A stretch of 64,000 nt of DNA from Microbacterium invictum (GTDB lineage Bacteria; Actinomycetota; Actinomycetes; Actinomycetales; Microbacteriaceae), in contig NZ_JACIFH010000001.1 of the NCBI RefSeq assembly GCF_014197265.1, positions 1,674,001 through 1,738,000 of the forward strand, written 5' to 3'. Within the stretch, counting starts at the first letter, position 1. Each line of letters starts with the position of its first letter. Below the pieces are notes generated by a model. That model worked only from the letters and a program-made list of their open reading frames with translations. It was not told where the DNA came from and ran no database searches. The position numbers and the translations under genes are program-made. Positions 35,898 to 46,572 of the stretch are shown piece by piece.

Positions 35898-37433
35898 TCA
35901 GTCGACGGTCCCCGCCAGAATCCGGGCGTCGTCGTCGACCCAGTCGAGCGACTTGGACACGGCCTTCTGCCACATCCGGTAGCGGCGATCGACTTCGTCC
36001 TGCGGCATCCGCGGCTCGAACGTGCGGTCCACCTGCCAGTGCGCGCGCAGCGCGTCGAAGTCGGGCCACACTCCGACAGCGAGTCCCGCGGCATACGCGG
36101 CGCCGAGCGCGGTCGTCTCCACCACGCGAGGCCGCACGACCGGGATCCCGAGGATGTCGGCCTGGAACTGCATGAGGGCGTCGTTGCGGGTCATCCCGCC
36201 GTCGACCCGCAGCTCCTCCAGGGGCCGCCCGGTGTCGGCCACGACCGCCTCGATGACATCGCGGGTCTGGAACGCGGTCGACTCGAGCGCGGCCCGCGCG
36301 ATGTGCCCCTTGTTGACGTACCGCGTCAGTCCGACCAGCGCGCCGCGTGCATCCGGCCGCCAGTACGGGGCGAACAGCCCCGAGAACGCGGGCACGAAGT
36401 AGGCGCCGCCGTTGTCGTCGACCGTGGCGGCGAGCGCCTCGATGTCCTGCGAGCGCTGGATGATGCCGAGGTTGTCGCGCAGCCACTGCACGAGCGACCC
36501 GGTGACCGCGATCGATCCCTCCAGCGCGAAGCGGGCCGGTTCGTCGCCCACCCGGTACGCGACCGTCGTGATCAGCCCGGCGTCCGATCGCACGATCTCG
36601 GTGCCCGTGCCCACCAGCAGGAAGTTGCCGGTGCCGTAGGTGTTCTTCGACTCCCCCGCCTCGAACGCGGCCTGGCCGAACGTCGCGGCCTGCTGGTCGC
36701 CGATCATTCCGGCGATCGGCACCCCGCGCAGCACACCCGGCAGCTGCACTTCGCCGACCACTGCGGACGACGAGCGGATCTCGGGCAGCATCGAGCGCGG
36801 CACGCGCCACCGCTGCAGCATCTCGTCCGACCAGTCGAGGGTCTTCAGATCGAGCAGCTGCGTGCGGCTCGCGTTGGTGACATCGGTAACGTGGATGCCG
36901 CCGTCGCGACCCCCGGTGAGGTTCCAGACCACCCAGGTGTCGGGCGTGCCGAACATCAGGTCACCGGCCTCGGCGGACTCGCGCGCGCCGTCGACGTGGT
37001 CGAGGATCCAGGCGAGCTTCGACGCCGAGAAGTACGCCGCCAGCGGCAGTCCGGTGATGTCGGCGTACGCGTCGACGCCGTGTTCGGCGATCAGCTCGTC
37101 GATCCGCGGCTGCGTGCGGGTGTCCTGCCAGACGAGCGCGTTGTGGATGGGCCGGCCGGTGCGACGGTCCCAGACGATCGCGGTCTCACGCTGGTTGGTG
37201 ACCCCGACGGCGGCGATGTCGGCGGCGGTGAGACGCGCCTGCTTCTGCGCGTCGGCGAGCACCCACTGGGTGTTGGTCCAGATCTCGACCGGGTCGTGCT
37301 CGACCCGTCCGGCGCGGGGGAAGATCTGCTCGTGCTCGCGCTGCGCAGTGGCGACGATGGCCCCCGCCGCGTCGAAGACGATGGCCCGCGTCGAAGTCGT
37401 TCCCTGGTCGATCGCGATCACATGGTCGGCCAC
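35898..37433 (-). CDS. glpK: Glycerol kinase
   Basis: A 511-residue FGGY kinase phosphorylating glycerol to glycerol 3-phosphate. The ATP motif [15 protein letters not shown] is at residues 6-20; THEVTNASRT-like [15 protein letters not shown] and [16 protein letters not shown] are the FGGY signatures, and [17 protein letters not shown] is near the end. ATG 37433. It follows glpD by 46 bp on the minus strand. No glycerol facilitator gene is adjacent, so uptake is encoded elsewhere or passive. Confidence 0.95.
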   Translation of the reverse strand: MADHVIAIDQGTTSTRAIVFDAAGAIVATAQREHEQIFPRAGRVEHDPVEIWTNTQWVLADAQKQARLTAADIAAVGVTNQRETAIVWDRRTGRPIHNALVWQDTRTQPRIDELIAEHGVDAYADITGLPLAAYFSASKLAWILDHVDGARESAEAGDLMFGTPDTWVVWNLTGGRDGGIHVTDVTNASRTQLLDLKTLDWSDEMLQRWRVPRSMLPEIRSSSAVVGEVQLPGVLRGVPIAGMIGDQQAATFGQAAFEAGESKNTYGTGNFLLVGTGTEIVRSDAGLITTVAYRVGDEPARFALEGSIAVTGSLVQWLRDNLGIIQRSQDIEALAATVDDNGGAYFVPAFSGLFAPYWRPDARGALVGLTRYVNKGHIARAALESTAFQTRDVIEAVVADTGRPLEELRVDGGMTRNDALMQFQADILGIPVVRPRVVETTALGAAYAAGLAVGVWPDFDALRAHWQVDRTFEPRMPQDEVDRRYRMWQKAVSKSLDWVDDDARILAGTVD

Positions 37434-37479
37434 GTCGTCTCCTCCTCGAGCATCGACTCCGGGTGGGGATGCCGTGGTT

Positions 37480-39228
37480 TCACGCTATCGCGTCGGCACC
37501 GGCGGCTCTGGTTGTCTGCGCCCATCCGGCCGGGTCGGCCGCATGCACCGCCGCGAGCGCCCGCTCGACCTCGGCGGCCTGCGACGCGGCGTCCCACCCG
37601 CACACTTCGGCGACAGCAGTCGCGGCTTCGGCGGCGGCGTCGGCCGAGGCGCCGCCGGTGAAGGCGATGCCGGTGCGCCGCAGCAGCAGGTCTTCGAGGT
37701 GCACGACCTGCTCGGTGCGGGCCAGATGCCGCAGCTCTGCGCTGCTGTACTCCGGTGCGTGCGACAGCGCCGCGTCGGACGGGTCGGCGAGGATCGCGGC
37801 GATCACATCCGCGGCGGTCGTGCCGTAGCGGTCGAGCAGTTGCGTCGCCCGCGCGTAGCCGACGCTCGACGCATACGGCAGCAGCCACTGCCGCCGTGCG
37901 CGTTCGGTGGTCGGGTACCCCGCACCTCCGCCGATCGGCACGCCCTTCGTGCTGCGCCGGCGCGGCACGGCCAGCAGCTCGAGCACCCGGTCGGTGACGT
38001 GCGCAGCTGAGGCCCGGAACGTGGTCCACTTGCCCCCCACGAGGCTGAGCACGGTCGCGCGGGACGCCCCCGGCATCCGCTTCGCCTCGATGCGATAGTC
38101 CCGCGACACGAACCCGGGCGCGAGTTCGCCGTGCCCGGGCAACGGCCGGACGCCCGAGAACCGGTAGACGATCTGCGAGCGCTCGACCCGGATCGAGGGC
38201 AGCACCTGCAGGATCAGGTCGAGGAAGTAGTCGACCTCCTCCTCGGTGCACACGATCGGATCGCGCATGTCGTGTTCGAGATCGGTGGTGCCCACCAGCA
38301 CCCGGCCCTTGAGCGGGTAGATCAGCACGATGCGCCCGTCGGAGTGCTCGAAGAACAGCTCGCGGCCGCCGGTGGCCTGCAGCAGCTCATCGTGATCGAG
38401 AACGATGTGCGATCCCTTGGTGCCGCCCATGTACTGCGTCGGGTCGCCGAGCGCGTCGTTGGTGAGGTCGGCCCAGGGCCCCGAAGCGTTGACGATGACG
38501 GATGCCGTGAACGCGAACTCCTCGCCCGACTCGAGGTCGCGCAGCACGACCCTGCCATCGTCGGCCGCGACCGCCTCGACGTAGTTCGCCGCACGGGCAC
38601 GCTCTGCGCCGGCGTGCCGCCCGTCGCGCAGGACGTCGATCGCGAGTCGCTCGGGATCGTGCAGCGAGGCGTCCCAGTACGTCGCGGTGTACCGGATGGA
38701 GGGGTTCAGCTGCGGCAGCTTCGCGAGCGAGCGGCGACGACCGTCGAACTCGTGGCGCGGCACGGTGCCCTTGCCGAGCAGGCCCCCGCCGCGCGAGAAC
38801 GAGTCGTAGATGACCAGACCGATCTTGATCAGCACGGCCCCGCGCTCGCGCGGCTTGCCGGCGCCGTGGCGCAGGAAGCGCAGCGGCGCGGAGAGGATGC
38901 CCGAGAACGTCGAGAAGATCGGGATCGTCGTCTGCAGCGGGCGCACGTAGTGCGGTGCGGTCTTCAGCAGCGCGTTGCGCTCGGTGACCGCCTCGTGCAC
39001 GAGGCGGAACTCGCCGTTCTCGAGATACCGGATGCCGCCGTGGATCATGTGGCTGGATGCCGCGGACGCGCCCGAGACGAAGTCTCCGCGCTCGACGAGC
39101 GCGACGTCGACTCCCTGCATCGCGAGATCGCGGAATGTCGCGAGCCCGTTGATGCCCCCGCCGATGACGAGCACGTCGGCGTACGGGCGCTCGCGCAGCT
39201 CCGCCGCTGGCCTGATCGGTCTGTCCAT
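37480..39228 (-). CDS. glpD: Aerobic glycerol-3-phosphate dehydrogenase
   Basis: A 582-residue membrane-associated flavoenzyme oxidising glycerol 3-phosphate to dihydroxyacetone phosphate and passing electrons to quinone. FAD motif [18 protein letters not shown] at residue 20 with [18 protein letters not shown], then [10 protein letters not shown] and [15 protein letters not shown], and a C-terminal helical domain. I choose ATG 39228, with GGAGG 8 nt upstream, over the GTG at 39237 which overlaps that RBS. First gene of the glpD-glpK operon, divergent from the riboflavin locus. Confidence 0.94.
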   Translation of the reverse strand: MDRPIRPAAELRERPYADVLVIGGGINGLATFRDLAMQGVDVALVERGDFVSGASAASSHMIHGGIRYLENGEFRLVHEAVTERNALLKTAPHYVRPLQTTIPIFSTFSGILSAPLRFLRHGAGKPRERGAVLIKIGLVIYDSFSRGGGLLGKGTVPRHEFDGRRRSLAKLPQLNPSIRYTATYWDASLHDPERLAIDVLRDGRHAGAERARAANYVEAVAADDGRVVLRDLESGEEFAFTASVIVNASGPWADLTNDALGDPTQYMGGTKGSHIVLDHDELLQATGGRELFFEHSDGRIVLIYPLKGRVLVGTTDLEHDMRDPIVCTEEEVDYFLDLILQVLPSIRVERSQIVYRFSGVRPLPGHGELAPGFVSRDYRIEAKRMPGASRATVLSLVGGKWTTFRASAAHVTDRVLELLAVPRRRSTKGVPIGGGAGYPTTERARRQWLLPYASSVGYARATQLLDRYGTTAADVIAAILADPSDAALSHAPEYSSAELRHLARTEQVVHLEDLLLRRTGIAFTGGASADAAAEAATAVAEVCGWDAASQAAEVERALAAVHAADPAGWAQTTRAAGADAIA

Positions 39229-39333
39229 CGATCGCACCTCCCCGCCCTCAAGGCTACGTGGTCCCGGTGGTCATACGCGGAAGGCGAAGGTGACGTCGCG
39301 TGGCGGGAATGCGGCGCACATCGACGCGTTGAG

Positions 39334-39339
39334 TACACT
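39334..39339 (+). promoter_or_regulatory. -10 element TACACT for the riboflavin operon
   Basis: TACACT lies 14 bp before the riboswitch, so transcription would begin a few bases upstream of its first stem. The same hexamer occurs before the MFS gene at 2981. No convincing -35 element is seen. Confidence 0.5.
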
Positions 39340-39353
39340 CGAGAGCAAAGCAA

Positions 39354-39492
39354 CGTGCTCCGGGGTCGGTGAGAATCCGAACCGGCGGTGACAGTCCGCG
39401 AACTCCTCGATCACTCGGGGGGTCGATCCGGTGGAATTCCGGGACCGACGGTGATGCGACGTGAGTCGCGAGTCCGGATGGGAGGAAGCACG
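39354..39492 (+). ncRNA. FMN riboswitch (RFN element)
   Basis: The conserved core is complete: closing stem CGTGC (39354) with GCACG (to 39492), then GGGGTCGGTGAGAATCCG, AACCGGCGGTGACAGTCCGC, a variable stem, GACCGACGGT and AGTCCGGATGGGAGGAAGCA. It binds flavin mononucleotide and lowers riboflavin gene expression when FMN is plentiful. The following 73 nt hold small hairpins, including GCCTG-N7-CAGGC, and the ribD start region. No T-rich terminator is seen, so control of translation initiation is more likely than of termination. Confidence 0.96.
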
Positions 39493-39565
39493 AGCGACGC
39501 CTGGTTGTGTCAGGCGGCGCCCGCGGTGTCATCCGCGCCCCCGGAGTCAGACCGAAGGACCAGGG

Positions 39566-40645
39566 ATGAGCGCGACGGACGCCGAGCAGGCCGCGATGCG
39601 CCGCGCTCTCGCGCTCGCGCAGAAAGGGCCACGGGGAGTCAACCCGCAGGTCGGCGCCGTCATCCTCGACGCCTCCGGTGCCGTGCTGTCCGAAGGGTGG
39701 CACCGTGGCGCCGGCACCGCGCACGCCGAGGTCGACGCGCTCTCGAAGCTGACACCCGGCGCCGCGCGCGGCGCGACCGCCGTCGTCACCCTCGAGCCGT
39801 GCAACCACACCGGCCGCACCGGGCCGTGCGCCGAGGCGCTCATCGCCGCCGGCGTCGGTCGCGTGGTCTACGCCGTCGACGATCCGGGACGCGCATCGTC
39901 CGGCGGTGCCGATCGCCTCCGCGCCGCCGGCGTCGAGGTCGCCGCAGGGACGCTCGCACGTGAGGGCGCGGCGCTGCTGGACTCCTGGCTCACCGTGCAG
40001 CGACTCGGGCGGCCGCACGTGACCGTGAAGTGGGCGCAGTCCCTCGATGGCCGCGCGGCCGCGGCCGACGGCACCAGTCAGTGGATCACAGGCCCCGACG
40101 CCCGCGCCGACGTCCACCGTCGCCGCAGCGAAGCCGATGCCATCGTCGTCGGCACCGGCACGCTCCTGGCCGATGACCCCGCCCTGACCGCGCGCCGGCC
40201 GGACGGCTCACTCTACGAGCGCCAGCCGGTCCCGGTCGTGCTCGGCGCGCGCGCGATCCCCGACGCCGCCGCCATCCGCAGCCACCCGCACCCCGTGCTG
40301 CACCGCGACGGCGGCAACCTGTTCGCGGAGCACGCCGGCACCGCCGAGTCCGACTCGGTGCTGGCCGAGCTGCGCGCACGCGGCGTTCAGCGCGTGTTCG
40401 TCGAGGGCGGTCCGACGATCGCGAGCGCGTTCCTCCGCGCGGGCCTGGCCGACGAGATCCTCGCCTACATCGCTCCCACGCTGATCGGCGCCGGCATGGA
40501 CGGCACCGACCGGCCCGCGCTGGGCGGCCTCGGCGTCGCCACGATCGCCGACCAGCACCACTTGACCGTGGCATCCATCGACAGACTCGGCGAGGACCTG
40601 CTGATCGTCGCCCACCCGGCATCCACCTCGAAGGAGACCGTCTGA
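39566..40645 (+). CDS. ribD: Riboflavin biosynthesis deaminase/reductase
   Basis: A 359-residue bifunctional enzyme that deaminates and then reduces the pyrimidine intermediate of riboflavin synthesis. The N-terminal deaminase has HAEVDAL (zinc His, catalytic Glu) and EPCNHTGRTGPCAEAL (two Cys ligands). The C-terminal reductase begins near residue 150, VTVKWAQSLDGRAAAADG, and contains GGPTIASAFLRAGLADE. ATG 39566 with GAAGGA upstream, directly below the FMN riboswitch. The stop overlaps ribE by one base. Confidence 0.95.
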   Translation: MSATDAEQAAMRRALALAQKGPRGVNPQVGAVILDASGAVLSEGWHRGAGTAHAEVDALSKLTPGAARGATAVVTLEPCNHTGRTGPCAEALIAAGVGRVVYAVDDPGRASSGGADRLRAAGVEVAAGTLAREGAALLDSWLTVQRLGRPHVTVKWAQSLDGRAAAADGTSQWITGPDARADVHRRRSEADAIVVGTGTLLADDPALTARRPDGSLYERQPVPVVLGARAIPDAAAIRSHPHPVLHRDGGNLFAEHAGTAESDSVLAELRARGVQRVFVEGGPTIASAFLRAGLADEILAYIAPTLIGAGMDGTDRPALGGLGVATIADQHHLTVASIDRLGEDLLIVAHPASTSKETV

Positions 40646-41286
40646 TGTTCACCGGAATCATCGAAGAGCAGGGCGAGGTCACCGCCGTCGCACCCGCCGG
40701 CGACGGCCTGCGGCTCACCGTGCGCGCGCCCCTCGCGGTGTCGGATGCCGGACACGGCGACTCCATCGCGATCAGCGGAGTCTGCCTCACCGTCGTCGAC
40801 CAGACACCCGAGGGCTTCACCGCCGACGTCATGAAGCAGACCCTGGACATGACGACGCTCGGTCGCGTGGGAGCGGGTACCCGCGTCAACGTCGAACGGG
40901 CCATGGCCGCGCACGGCCGCCTCGGCGGGCACATCGTGCAGGGCCACGTCGACGGCACCGGAGAGGTGCTCGAGGTGCGTCCGGGAGCGCAGTGGCGCGT
41001 CATCCGGGTGGGGATGCCGGCATCCCTCGCCCCGCTCATCGTCGACAAGGGGTCCGTCGCGCTCGAGGGAGTCTCGCTCACCGTCAGTGCCACCTCGGCC
41101 GCCGACGCGCGGACGCACTGGTTCGAGGTGTCGCTGATCCCCGAAACGCTCGAGGTCACCACCCTCGGTGTGCTCGCCGCCGGCGACCGCGTCAACCTCG
41201 AGACCGACATCCTCGCGCGCCACGTGCAACGCATGCTCGCCTTCACCACCCCGACAGACCCGACGAACGAAGGAGGCTCCCGATGA
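40645..41286 (+). CDS. ribE: Riboflavin synthase alpha chain
   Basis: A 213-residue riboflavin synthase, which dismutates two lumazines to riboflavin. Two homologous lumazine-binding domains are visible: MFTGIIEEQGEV with SGVCLTV, and GGHIVQGHVDGTGEV with LEGVSLTVS. Length is normal. It starts at ATG 40645 over the ribD stop and overlaps ribBA downstream (ATGA). Confidence 0.95.
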   Translation: MFTGIIEEQGEVTAVAPAGDGLRLTVRAPLAVSDAGHGDSIAISGVCLTVVDQTPEGFTADVMKQTLDMTTLGRVGAGTRVNVERAMAAHGRLGGHIVQGHVDGTGEVLEVRPGAQWRVIRVGMPASLAPLIVDKGSVALEGVSLTVSATSAADARTHWFEVSLIPETLEVTTLGVLAAGDRVNLETDILARHVQRMLAFTTPTDPTNEGGSR

Positions 41287-42563
41287 GCCTTTCCCCCATC
41301 CCCGAGGCCCTCGACGCGCTGCGCGCCGGCAAGCCGGTCATCGTCGCCGACGACGAAGACCGCGAGAACGAGGGCGACATCATCCTCTCGGCGGCCCTCG
41401 CCACCCCCGAGTGGCTCGCCTGGACGATCCGCTGGTCGAGCGGGTTCCTGTGCGCGCCGATGCCGGCCGATTGGGCCGACCGCCTCGACCTGCCCCCGAT
41501 GGTCGCGGTCAACGAAGACAGCCGCGGCACCGCGTACACCGTCAGCGTCGATGCCGCCGACCGCGTGTCGACCGGGATCAGCGCGGCCGACCGCGCGCAC
41601 ACGCTGAACGTGCTGGCGAACCCCGAGTCGACGCCGGCGTCGGTCATCCGTCCCGGCCACATCCTGCCGCTGCGCGCCGTGGACGGCGGCGTGCGCGAGC
41701 GCGCGGGGCACACCGAAGCGGCCGTCGACCTCATGAAGCTCGCCGGTCTGCCGCCGGTCGGCGCGATCGGCGAGGTCGTGGCCGAGGACGGCAGCATGAT
41801 GCGCCTGCCCGGCCTGATCGAGATGGGTCAGCGCGAGGGAATCCCGGTCATCACGATCGAGCAGCTCATCGCCCACCTGAACGACCTGCCGTCCGACCCG
41901 GGCACCGAGGCGCACATCGACAAGTCCTCGAAGCGCCGCGTGAGCCTGCGCGCCGAAGCGCAGGTGCCGACCGCGCACGGGACGTTCCGGTTCCTCGCGT
42001 ACAAGGATCGCGTCACCGGCACCGACCACATCGCGGTCGTCGCCGGCGACCTCACCGAGGCGGCACCGCTGGTGCGCGTGCACTCCGAGTGCCTCACCGG
42101 CGAGGCGTTCGGCTCGCTCAAATGCGAATGCGGCCCTCAGCTCGACGCCGCGCTCGAGGCCGTCGCGACCCGCGGTGGTCTCGTCATCTACATGCGCGGC
42201 CACGAGGGGCGCGGCATCGGCCTCATCAACAAGCTGCGTGCCTACAGCCTGCAGGAGCAGGGTCTCGACACCGTCGACGCCAACCTCGCCCTGGGCCTGC
42301 CCGCCGACGCCCGCGACTACGCCGCGGCAGCCGGCATCATGGCCGACCTCGGCATCGAGAAGCTGCGCCTGCTCACCAACAACGCCGACAAAGTCGGCCA
42401 GCTGCGCGATCTCGGCCTCGACATCGTCGAGCAGGTGCCGCTGCTGGTCGGCGTCGGTGCGAACAACCACCAGTACCTGAGCACGAAGCGCGACCGGATG
42501 GGGCACCTCATCGACACCGCCGCGCTCGACGCCGCCCTGGCCCGAAGCGAGGAGAACGCATGA
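41283..42563 (+). CDS. ribBA: DHBP synthase / GTP cyclohydrolase II fusion
   Basis: A 426-residue fusion. The N-terminal half makes 3,4-dihydroxy-2-butanone 4-phosphate (DDEDRENEGDI acidic loop, RAGHTEAAVDLMKLAG). The C-terminal half opens the GTP ring (zinc site HSECLTGEAFGSLKCECG; YMRGHEGRGIGL; LTNNADKVGQLRDLG). ATG 41283 overlaps the ribE stop. Both precursors of riboflavin therefore come from one protein. The stop overlaps ribH. Confidence 0.96.
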   Translation: MSLSPIPEALDALRAGKPVIVADDEDRENEGDIILSAALATPEWLAWTIRWSSGFLCAPMPADWADRLDLPPMVAVNEDSRGTAYTVSVDAADRVSTGISAADRAHTLNVLANPESTPASVIRPGHILPLRAVDGGVRERAGHTEAAVDLMKLAGLPPVGAIGEVVAEDGSMMRLPGLIEMGQREGIPVITIEQLIAHLNDLPSDPGTEAHIDKSSKRRVSLRAEAQVPTAHGTFRFLAYKDRVTGTDHIAVVAGDLTEAAPLVRVHSECLTGEAFGSLKCECGPQLDAALEAVATRGGLVIYMRGHEGRGIGLINKLRAYSLQEQGLDTVDANLALGLPADARDYAAAAGIMADLGIEKLRLLTNNADKVGQLRDLGLDIVEQVPLLVGVGANNHQYLSTKRDRMGHLIDTAALDAALARSEENA

Positions 42564-43048
42564 GCGGACACGGAGCACCCGAGACCCAGATGGTCGACGC
42601 GACCGGGCTGGACCTTGTCGTGGTCGCCGGCCAGTGGCACGACGTCATCACCGACGGGCTGATCGCCGGCGCGAGCCGCACGCTGGACGCCTCCGGCGCG
42701 AGCTGGCGGCTCGTGCGCGTGCCGGGCTCGTTCGAGCTGCCCGTCACCTGCAAGGCGGCGCTGGATGCCGGGGCCGACGCCGTCGTCGCACTGGGCGTCA
42801 TCATCCGCGGCGGCACCCCGCACTTCGAGTACGTCTCGGCGGCGGCCACCGACGGTCTGACCCAGGTCGCGCTGGCCACCGGCAAGCCGGTCGGATTCGG
42901 CGTGCTGACCCTCGACGACGAGCAGCAGGGACTCGACCGGGCGGGCCTGCTCGGCTCGAAGGAGGACAAGGGCGCCGAGGCTGCGGATGCCGCACTGCGC
43001 ACGGCGCTGCTGCTGCGCGAGCTTCGCGATGTGACGCCCGGGGCCTGA
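42560..43048 (+). CDS. ribH: 6,7-dimethyl-8-ribityllumazine synthase
   Basis: A 162-residue lumazine synthase joining the two riboflavin precursors. VPGSFELPVTCKAAL, GVIIRGGTPHFEYV (phosphate loop and catalytic His) and PVGFGVLTLDDEQQ are family signatures. ATG 42560 overlaps the ribBA stop, with GGAGAA upstream. It is the last gene of the riboflavin pathway set. Confidence 0.95.
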   Translation: MSGHGAPETQMVDATGLDLVVVAGQWHDVITDGLIAGASRTLDASGASWRLVRVPGSFELPVTCKAALDAGADAVVALGVIIRGGTPHFEYVSAAATDGLTQVALATGKPVGFGVLTLDDEQQGLDRAGLLGSKEDKGAEAADAALRTALLLRELRDVTPGA

Positions 43049-43193
43049 CCCACCGATCCGCACCTACTGGTGGCAGCTGATCCTCGGCACGTTCATCGTG
43101 CTGGCGACGTACGTGCTGTTCTCCCTGATGGCGAACTTCCCGCTCTCGTACGGCACACCCAACCTTCAGTCCAACATAAGGTACGGTGAGGGC

Positions 43194-43544
43194 ATGGAAA
43201 CCCTGCGCCACGTCGTCCTTCTGGTCCACCTCGTCGGCTTCGCCATGCTGTTCGGCGGCTGGGTCGTCGAATTGATCGGCAAGCGCGGCATCAACCGCGT
43301 CATGCACTGGGGCCTGGCCGTCGCGGCCGTCGCCGGCCTGGCCCTCGCCGCCCCGTGGGGCATCGACTACGACATGAACTACGCGAAGATCGGCACGAAG
43401 CTGGTCATCCTGATCGTGATCGGCGCGCTGCTGGGCATCGGCACCGGTCGCGCCCGCAAGTCGGGCTCGGTGCCGCCGGTCATCTTCTGGCTCATCGGCC
43501 TGCTCACCCTCGCGAACGCGGCGATCGCCGTCCTCTGGCGCTGA
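43194..43544 (+). CDS. Small integral membrane protein of unknown function
   Basis: A 116-residue protein with four predicted helices: LRHVVLLVHLVGFAMLFGGW, VMHWGLAVAAVAGLALAAPW, LVILIVIGALLGIG and VIFWLIGLLTLANAAIAVL. I do not recognise a named family, though the organisation resembles small four-helix proteins near riboflavin genes in actinobacteria. ATG 43194 is chosen because TACGGT lies 6 nt upstream. The same frame stays open back to 43035 and encodes another hydrophobic segment but offers only GTG 43098 as a start; that start would give 148 residues. Confidence 0.65.
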   Translation: METLRHVVLLVHLVGFAMLFGGWVVELIGKRGINRVMHWGLAVAAVAGLALAAPWGIDYDMNYAKIGTKLVILIVIGALLGIGTGRARKSGSVPPVIFWLIGLLTLANAAIAVLWR

Positions 43545-43585
43545 CGAACCCTCACCCGCAGCGGCTGCGTGCTCGATACGGGACG

Positions 43586-44416
43586 TCAGTCCAGGAAGAG
43601 AGCCCGCAGCCGCTTCGTCGTGAAGACGAGCCCGATGGCGATCATCACGACGTAGTAGAGGACGTGCCAGAGCATGTCGGAACTGAGGATCCCCGTGGTG
43701 AGGCCGCGGATCAGCTCCACACCGTGCCACAGCGGGAACGCCATGACGATCGCCTGCACCGCCTCGGGGTACACGGTGATCGGGTAGAAGGTGGCGGAGA
43801 ACAGGAACATCGGCAGCAGCACGAAGTTGATCCAGTCCATGTGCTGGAACGTCTTCATGTAGCTGGTCACCGCCATGCCGAGGCTGGCGAACCCGAAGGC
43901 GATCAACAGGACCGCCGGGATCGCCAGGATCGCGGTGGGCGCGAGGTTGAGCCCGAGGATCTGCATGATGATCATGAAGCCGGTCGCGTAGAGCAGGCCG
44001 CGCAGCAGCGCGTAGAGGATCTCACCCAGGGCGACATCGAGCGGGCCGAGCGAGGTCGAGAGCATGCCTTCGTAGAGCTTGCCGTAGTTGAGCTTGAAGA
44101 AGACGTTCCAGGTGGAGTCGTAGATCGCGCCGTTCATCGCCGACACCGCCAGCAGCGCCGGGGCGATGAACGCGGCGTAGGGCACCTCGACGCCCTGCGA
44201 GGTCTGGACGTCGCCGACGAGCGCCCCGAGCCCGATCCCCATGGATGCCAGGTAGAAGACCGGCTCGAAGAATCCCGACAGCACGACGATCCAGCTCGAC
44301 GAGCGCGCGGCGATGAGGCCGCGCTGCACGACGGCGCCGGGGTTGCCCGCCCAGAGCGCGCGCACCCCGCCGCGCCGCGCGGCATCGGTGCCCGCGTCAC
44401 TGTGCACGACGGTCAC
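43586..44416 (-). CDS. ABC-2 type transporter permease (second permease of exporter)
   Basis: A 276-residue ABC-2 permease with about six helices, resembling NodJ/DrrB-type drug or polysaccharide exporters. SWIVVLSGFFEPVFYLASMGIG begins the membrane part; FLFSATFYPITVYPEAVQ and FPLWHGVELIRGL form the family signature. GTG 44416 overlaps the stop of the preceding permease (GTGA). With the other permease and the ATPase it forms a three-gene exporter operon. Exported compound unknown. Confidence 0.88.
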   Translation of the reverse strand: MTVVHSDAGTDAARRGGVRALWAGNPGAVVQRGLIAARSSSWIVVLSGFFEPVFYLASMGIGLGALVGDVQTSQGVEVPYAAFIAPALLAVSAMNGAIYDSTWNVFFKLNYGKLYEGMLSTSLGPLDVALGEILYALLRGLLYATGFMIIMQILGLNLAPTAILAIPAVLLIAFGFASLGMAVTSYMKTFQHMDWINFVLLPMFLFSATFYPITVYPEAVQAIVMAFPLWHGVELIRGLTTGILSSDMLWHVLYYVVMIAIGLVFTTKRLRALFLD

Positions 44417-45269
44417 TTCGCGAGCCTCTCGACGAACACGCGCCGGCCCCACACGTAGCCGGCCACGCACAGCACCACCAGGTAGCCGATGTGCACGGCG
44501 ATCATCCCCGGCGCGACCGGGGCACCGTACGTGGCGACGCGGCCGAGTTCGGCGCCGTGCCAGAGCGGCGAGATCCATCCGATCCACTGCAGCCATGCCG
44601 GCAGGGTGTCAAGCGGGTAGAACGTGCCCGAGAACAGGAACATCGGCATGAAGACGAACCGCTGCACGAGCGCGAACTGGCCCCTGTCGTCTTCGATCGA
44701 CCCGGCGTATGCCATCAGCGGAATGCCGAACGCGAGCCCGGCTGCGACGCCGGCGAAGATCGACAGCCAGCCGGTCTCGGGGTGCGGGACGGCGCCGAAG
44801 ATCCAGATGAACACGTAGTACGCGGCGACCGCGACCACCATGCGCGCGGCCGCCCCGGCGATCACGCCGTTCGCGATCTGCGGGCTCGACAGCGCCGATG
44901 CGTTGAACCCGTAGAAGTACCGGCGCCACTTGAATCCGGCCATGACCGGGTAGGTCATCTCCTCCGACGCGACCGAGATGGCCGCGGTCACCAGCAGCGC
45001 CGGCGCAACGAACACCAGGTATGAGACCTGCACGCCACGGTCGTCGATGGGCGCGTCGATGAGCATCGCCAGACCGATGCCCAAGCCGAGCAGATAGATG
45101 ATCGGCTGCCCGAGCGCGCCGACGATGATCGTCCAGCCGTAGGCGCGCATCGCGCGGACCCAGTGCTCGGTGACGTACCAGCTGCCGAACCGGCGCGGCT
45201 TGCGGCCCCATTCGAGGGCCTCGGCGCGCAGCTCGTCGATCGACGGGTGCGCGGTGAGGGCGTCGGCGC

Positions 45270-45273
<4 letters not shown>
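44413..45273 (-). CDS. ABC-2 type transporter permease (first permease of exporter)
   Basis: A 286-residue ABC-2 permease, related to its neighbour. MPMFLFSGTFYPLDTLPAWL and ISPLWHGAELGR carry the family signature; about 60 cytosolic residues precede the first helix. ATG 45273 overlaps the ATPase stop (ATGA). The two permeases probably form a heterodimer, as genes for NodJ-like partners usually occur singly and a pair suggests distinct halves. Confidence 0.88.
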
Positions 45274-46211
<938 letters not shown>

Positions 46212-46217
46212 CGGACT

Positions 46218-46284
46218 ACCCTAACGCCACCCACCGAACGTCAACACGGGTTGACGGGTGTCGTGGACGTCAACTACGGTTGAC
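46218..46284. promoter_or_regulatory. Divergent promoters with two GTCAAC-N4-GTTGAC operators
   Basis: Operator 1 is CGTCAACACGGGTTGACG (46239-46256) and operator 2 is GTCAACTACGGTTGAC (46269-46284); both are perfect palindromes with 4-bp centres, 29 bp apart centre to centre. For the regulator gene, -35 TTGACG (46251-46256) lies in operator 1 and -10 TACGGT (46275-46280) in operator 2, 18 bp apart. For the minus-strand ATPase gene, -35 TTGACG also lies in operator 1 and -10 TAGGGT is at 46223-46218. Binding would block both promoters. Confidence 0.75.
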
Positions 46285-46288
46285 CCCC

Positions 46289-46498
46289 ATGAGCGACGTG
46301 CACACGATGACCGGCGCCGCTGAAGCCGAGCCGCCGCTGCGGCTGATCCAGGAGATCACCCGGCAGCGCCGCGAACTCGAGCGCGCCGAGGAGGCCGCCG
46401 TGCGCCGCGCCCGCGTCGCCGGGTACTCCTGGCAGGCGATCGCGATGTCGCTGGGCGTGAGCAAGCAGGCGGTCCACAAGAAATACGGGCGAAGATAG
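46289..46498 (+). CDS. Small helix-turn-helix regulator
   Basis: A 69-residue protein. An Arg/Glu-rich helix (LIQEITRQRRELERAEEAAV) is followed by a clear HTH, GYSWQAIAMSLGVSKQAVHK, at residues 44-63. It resembles small actinobacterial HTH proteins that I cannot tie to a characterised member. ATG 46289 is chosen because the operator and -10 element end at 46284. It is divergent from an ABC-2 exporter and 74 bp before an ABC exporter; two palindromic sites lie over its promoter, so it is most simply an autorepressor and repressor of the exporters. Confidence 0.75.
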   Translation: MSDVHTMTGAAEAEPPLRLIQEITRQRRELERAEEAAVRRARVAGYSWQAIAMSLGVSKQAVHKKYGRR

Positions 46499-46572
46499 AT
46501 CCCGGAGGCGCCTGCGCCCGGCATCCACTCTCCCGGCATCCATCCCCACCCCCGACTCTCGAGGACGCACAC

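Noticed and set aside
39391..39403. AACTCCTCGATCA as a third copy of the DUF559-flanking element
   Set aside because: It lies within a variable stem of the FMN riboswitch and lacks the second arm.
40086..42578. 830-residue minus-strand open frame across ribE and ribBA
   Set aside because: It is the complement of conserved riboflavin genes and has no recognisable motif.
43560..43614. Terminator from arms AGCGGCTGCG and CGCAGCCGCT
   Set aside because: The arms are perfect, but the 35-nt loop and the right arm lying inside the permease coding region make a functional terminator doubtful.
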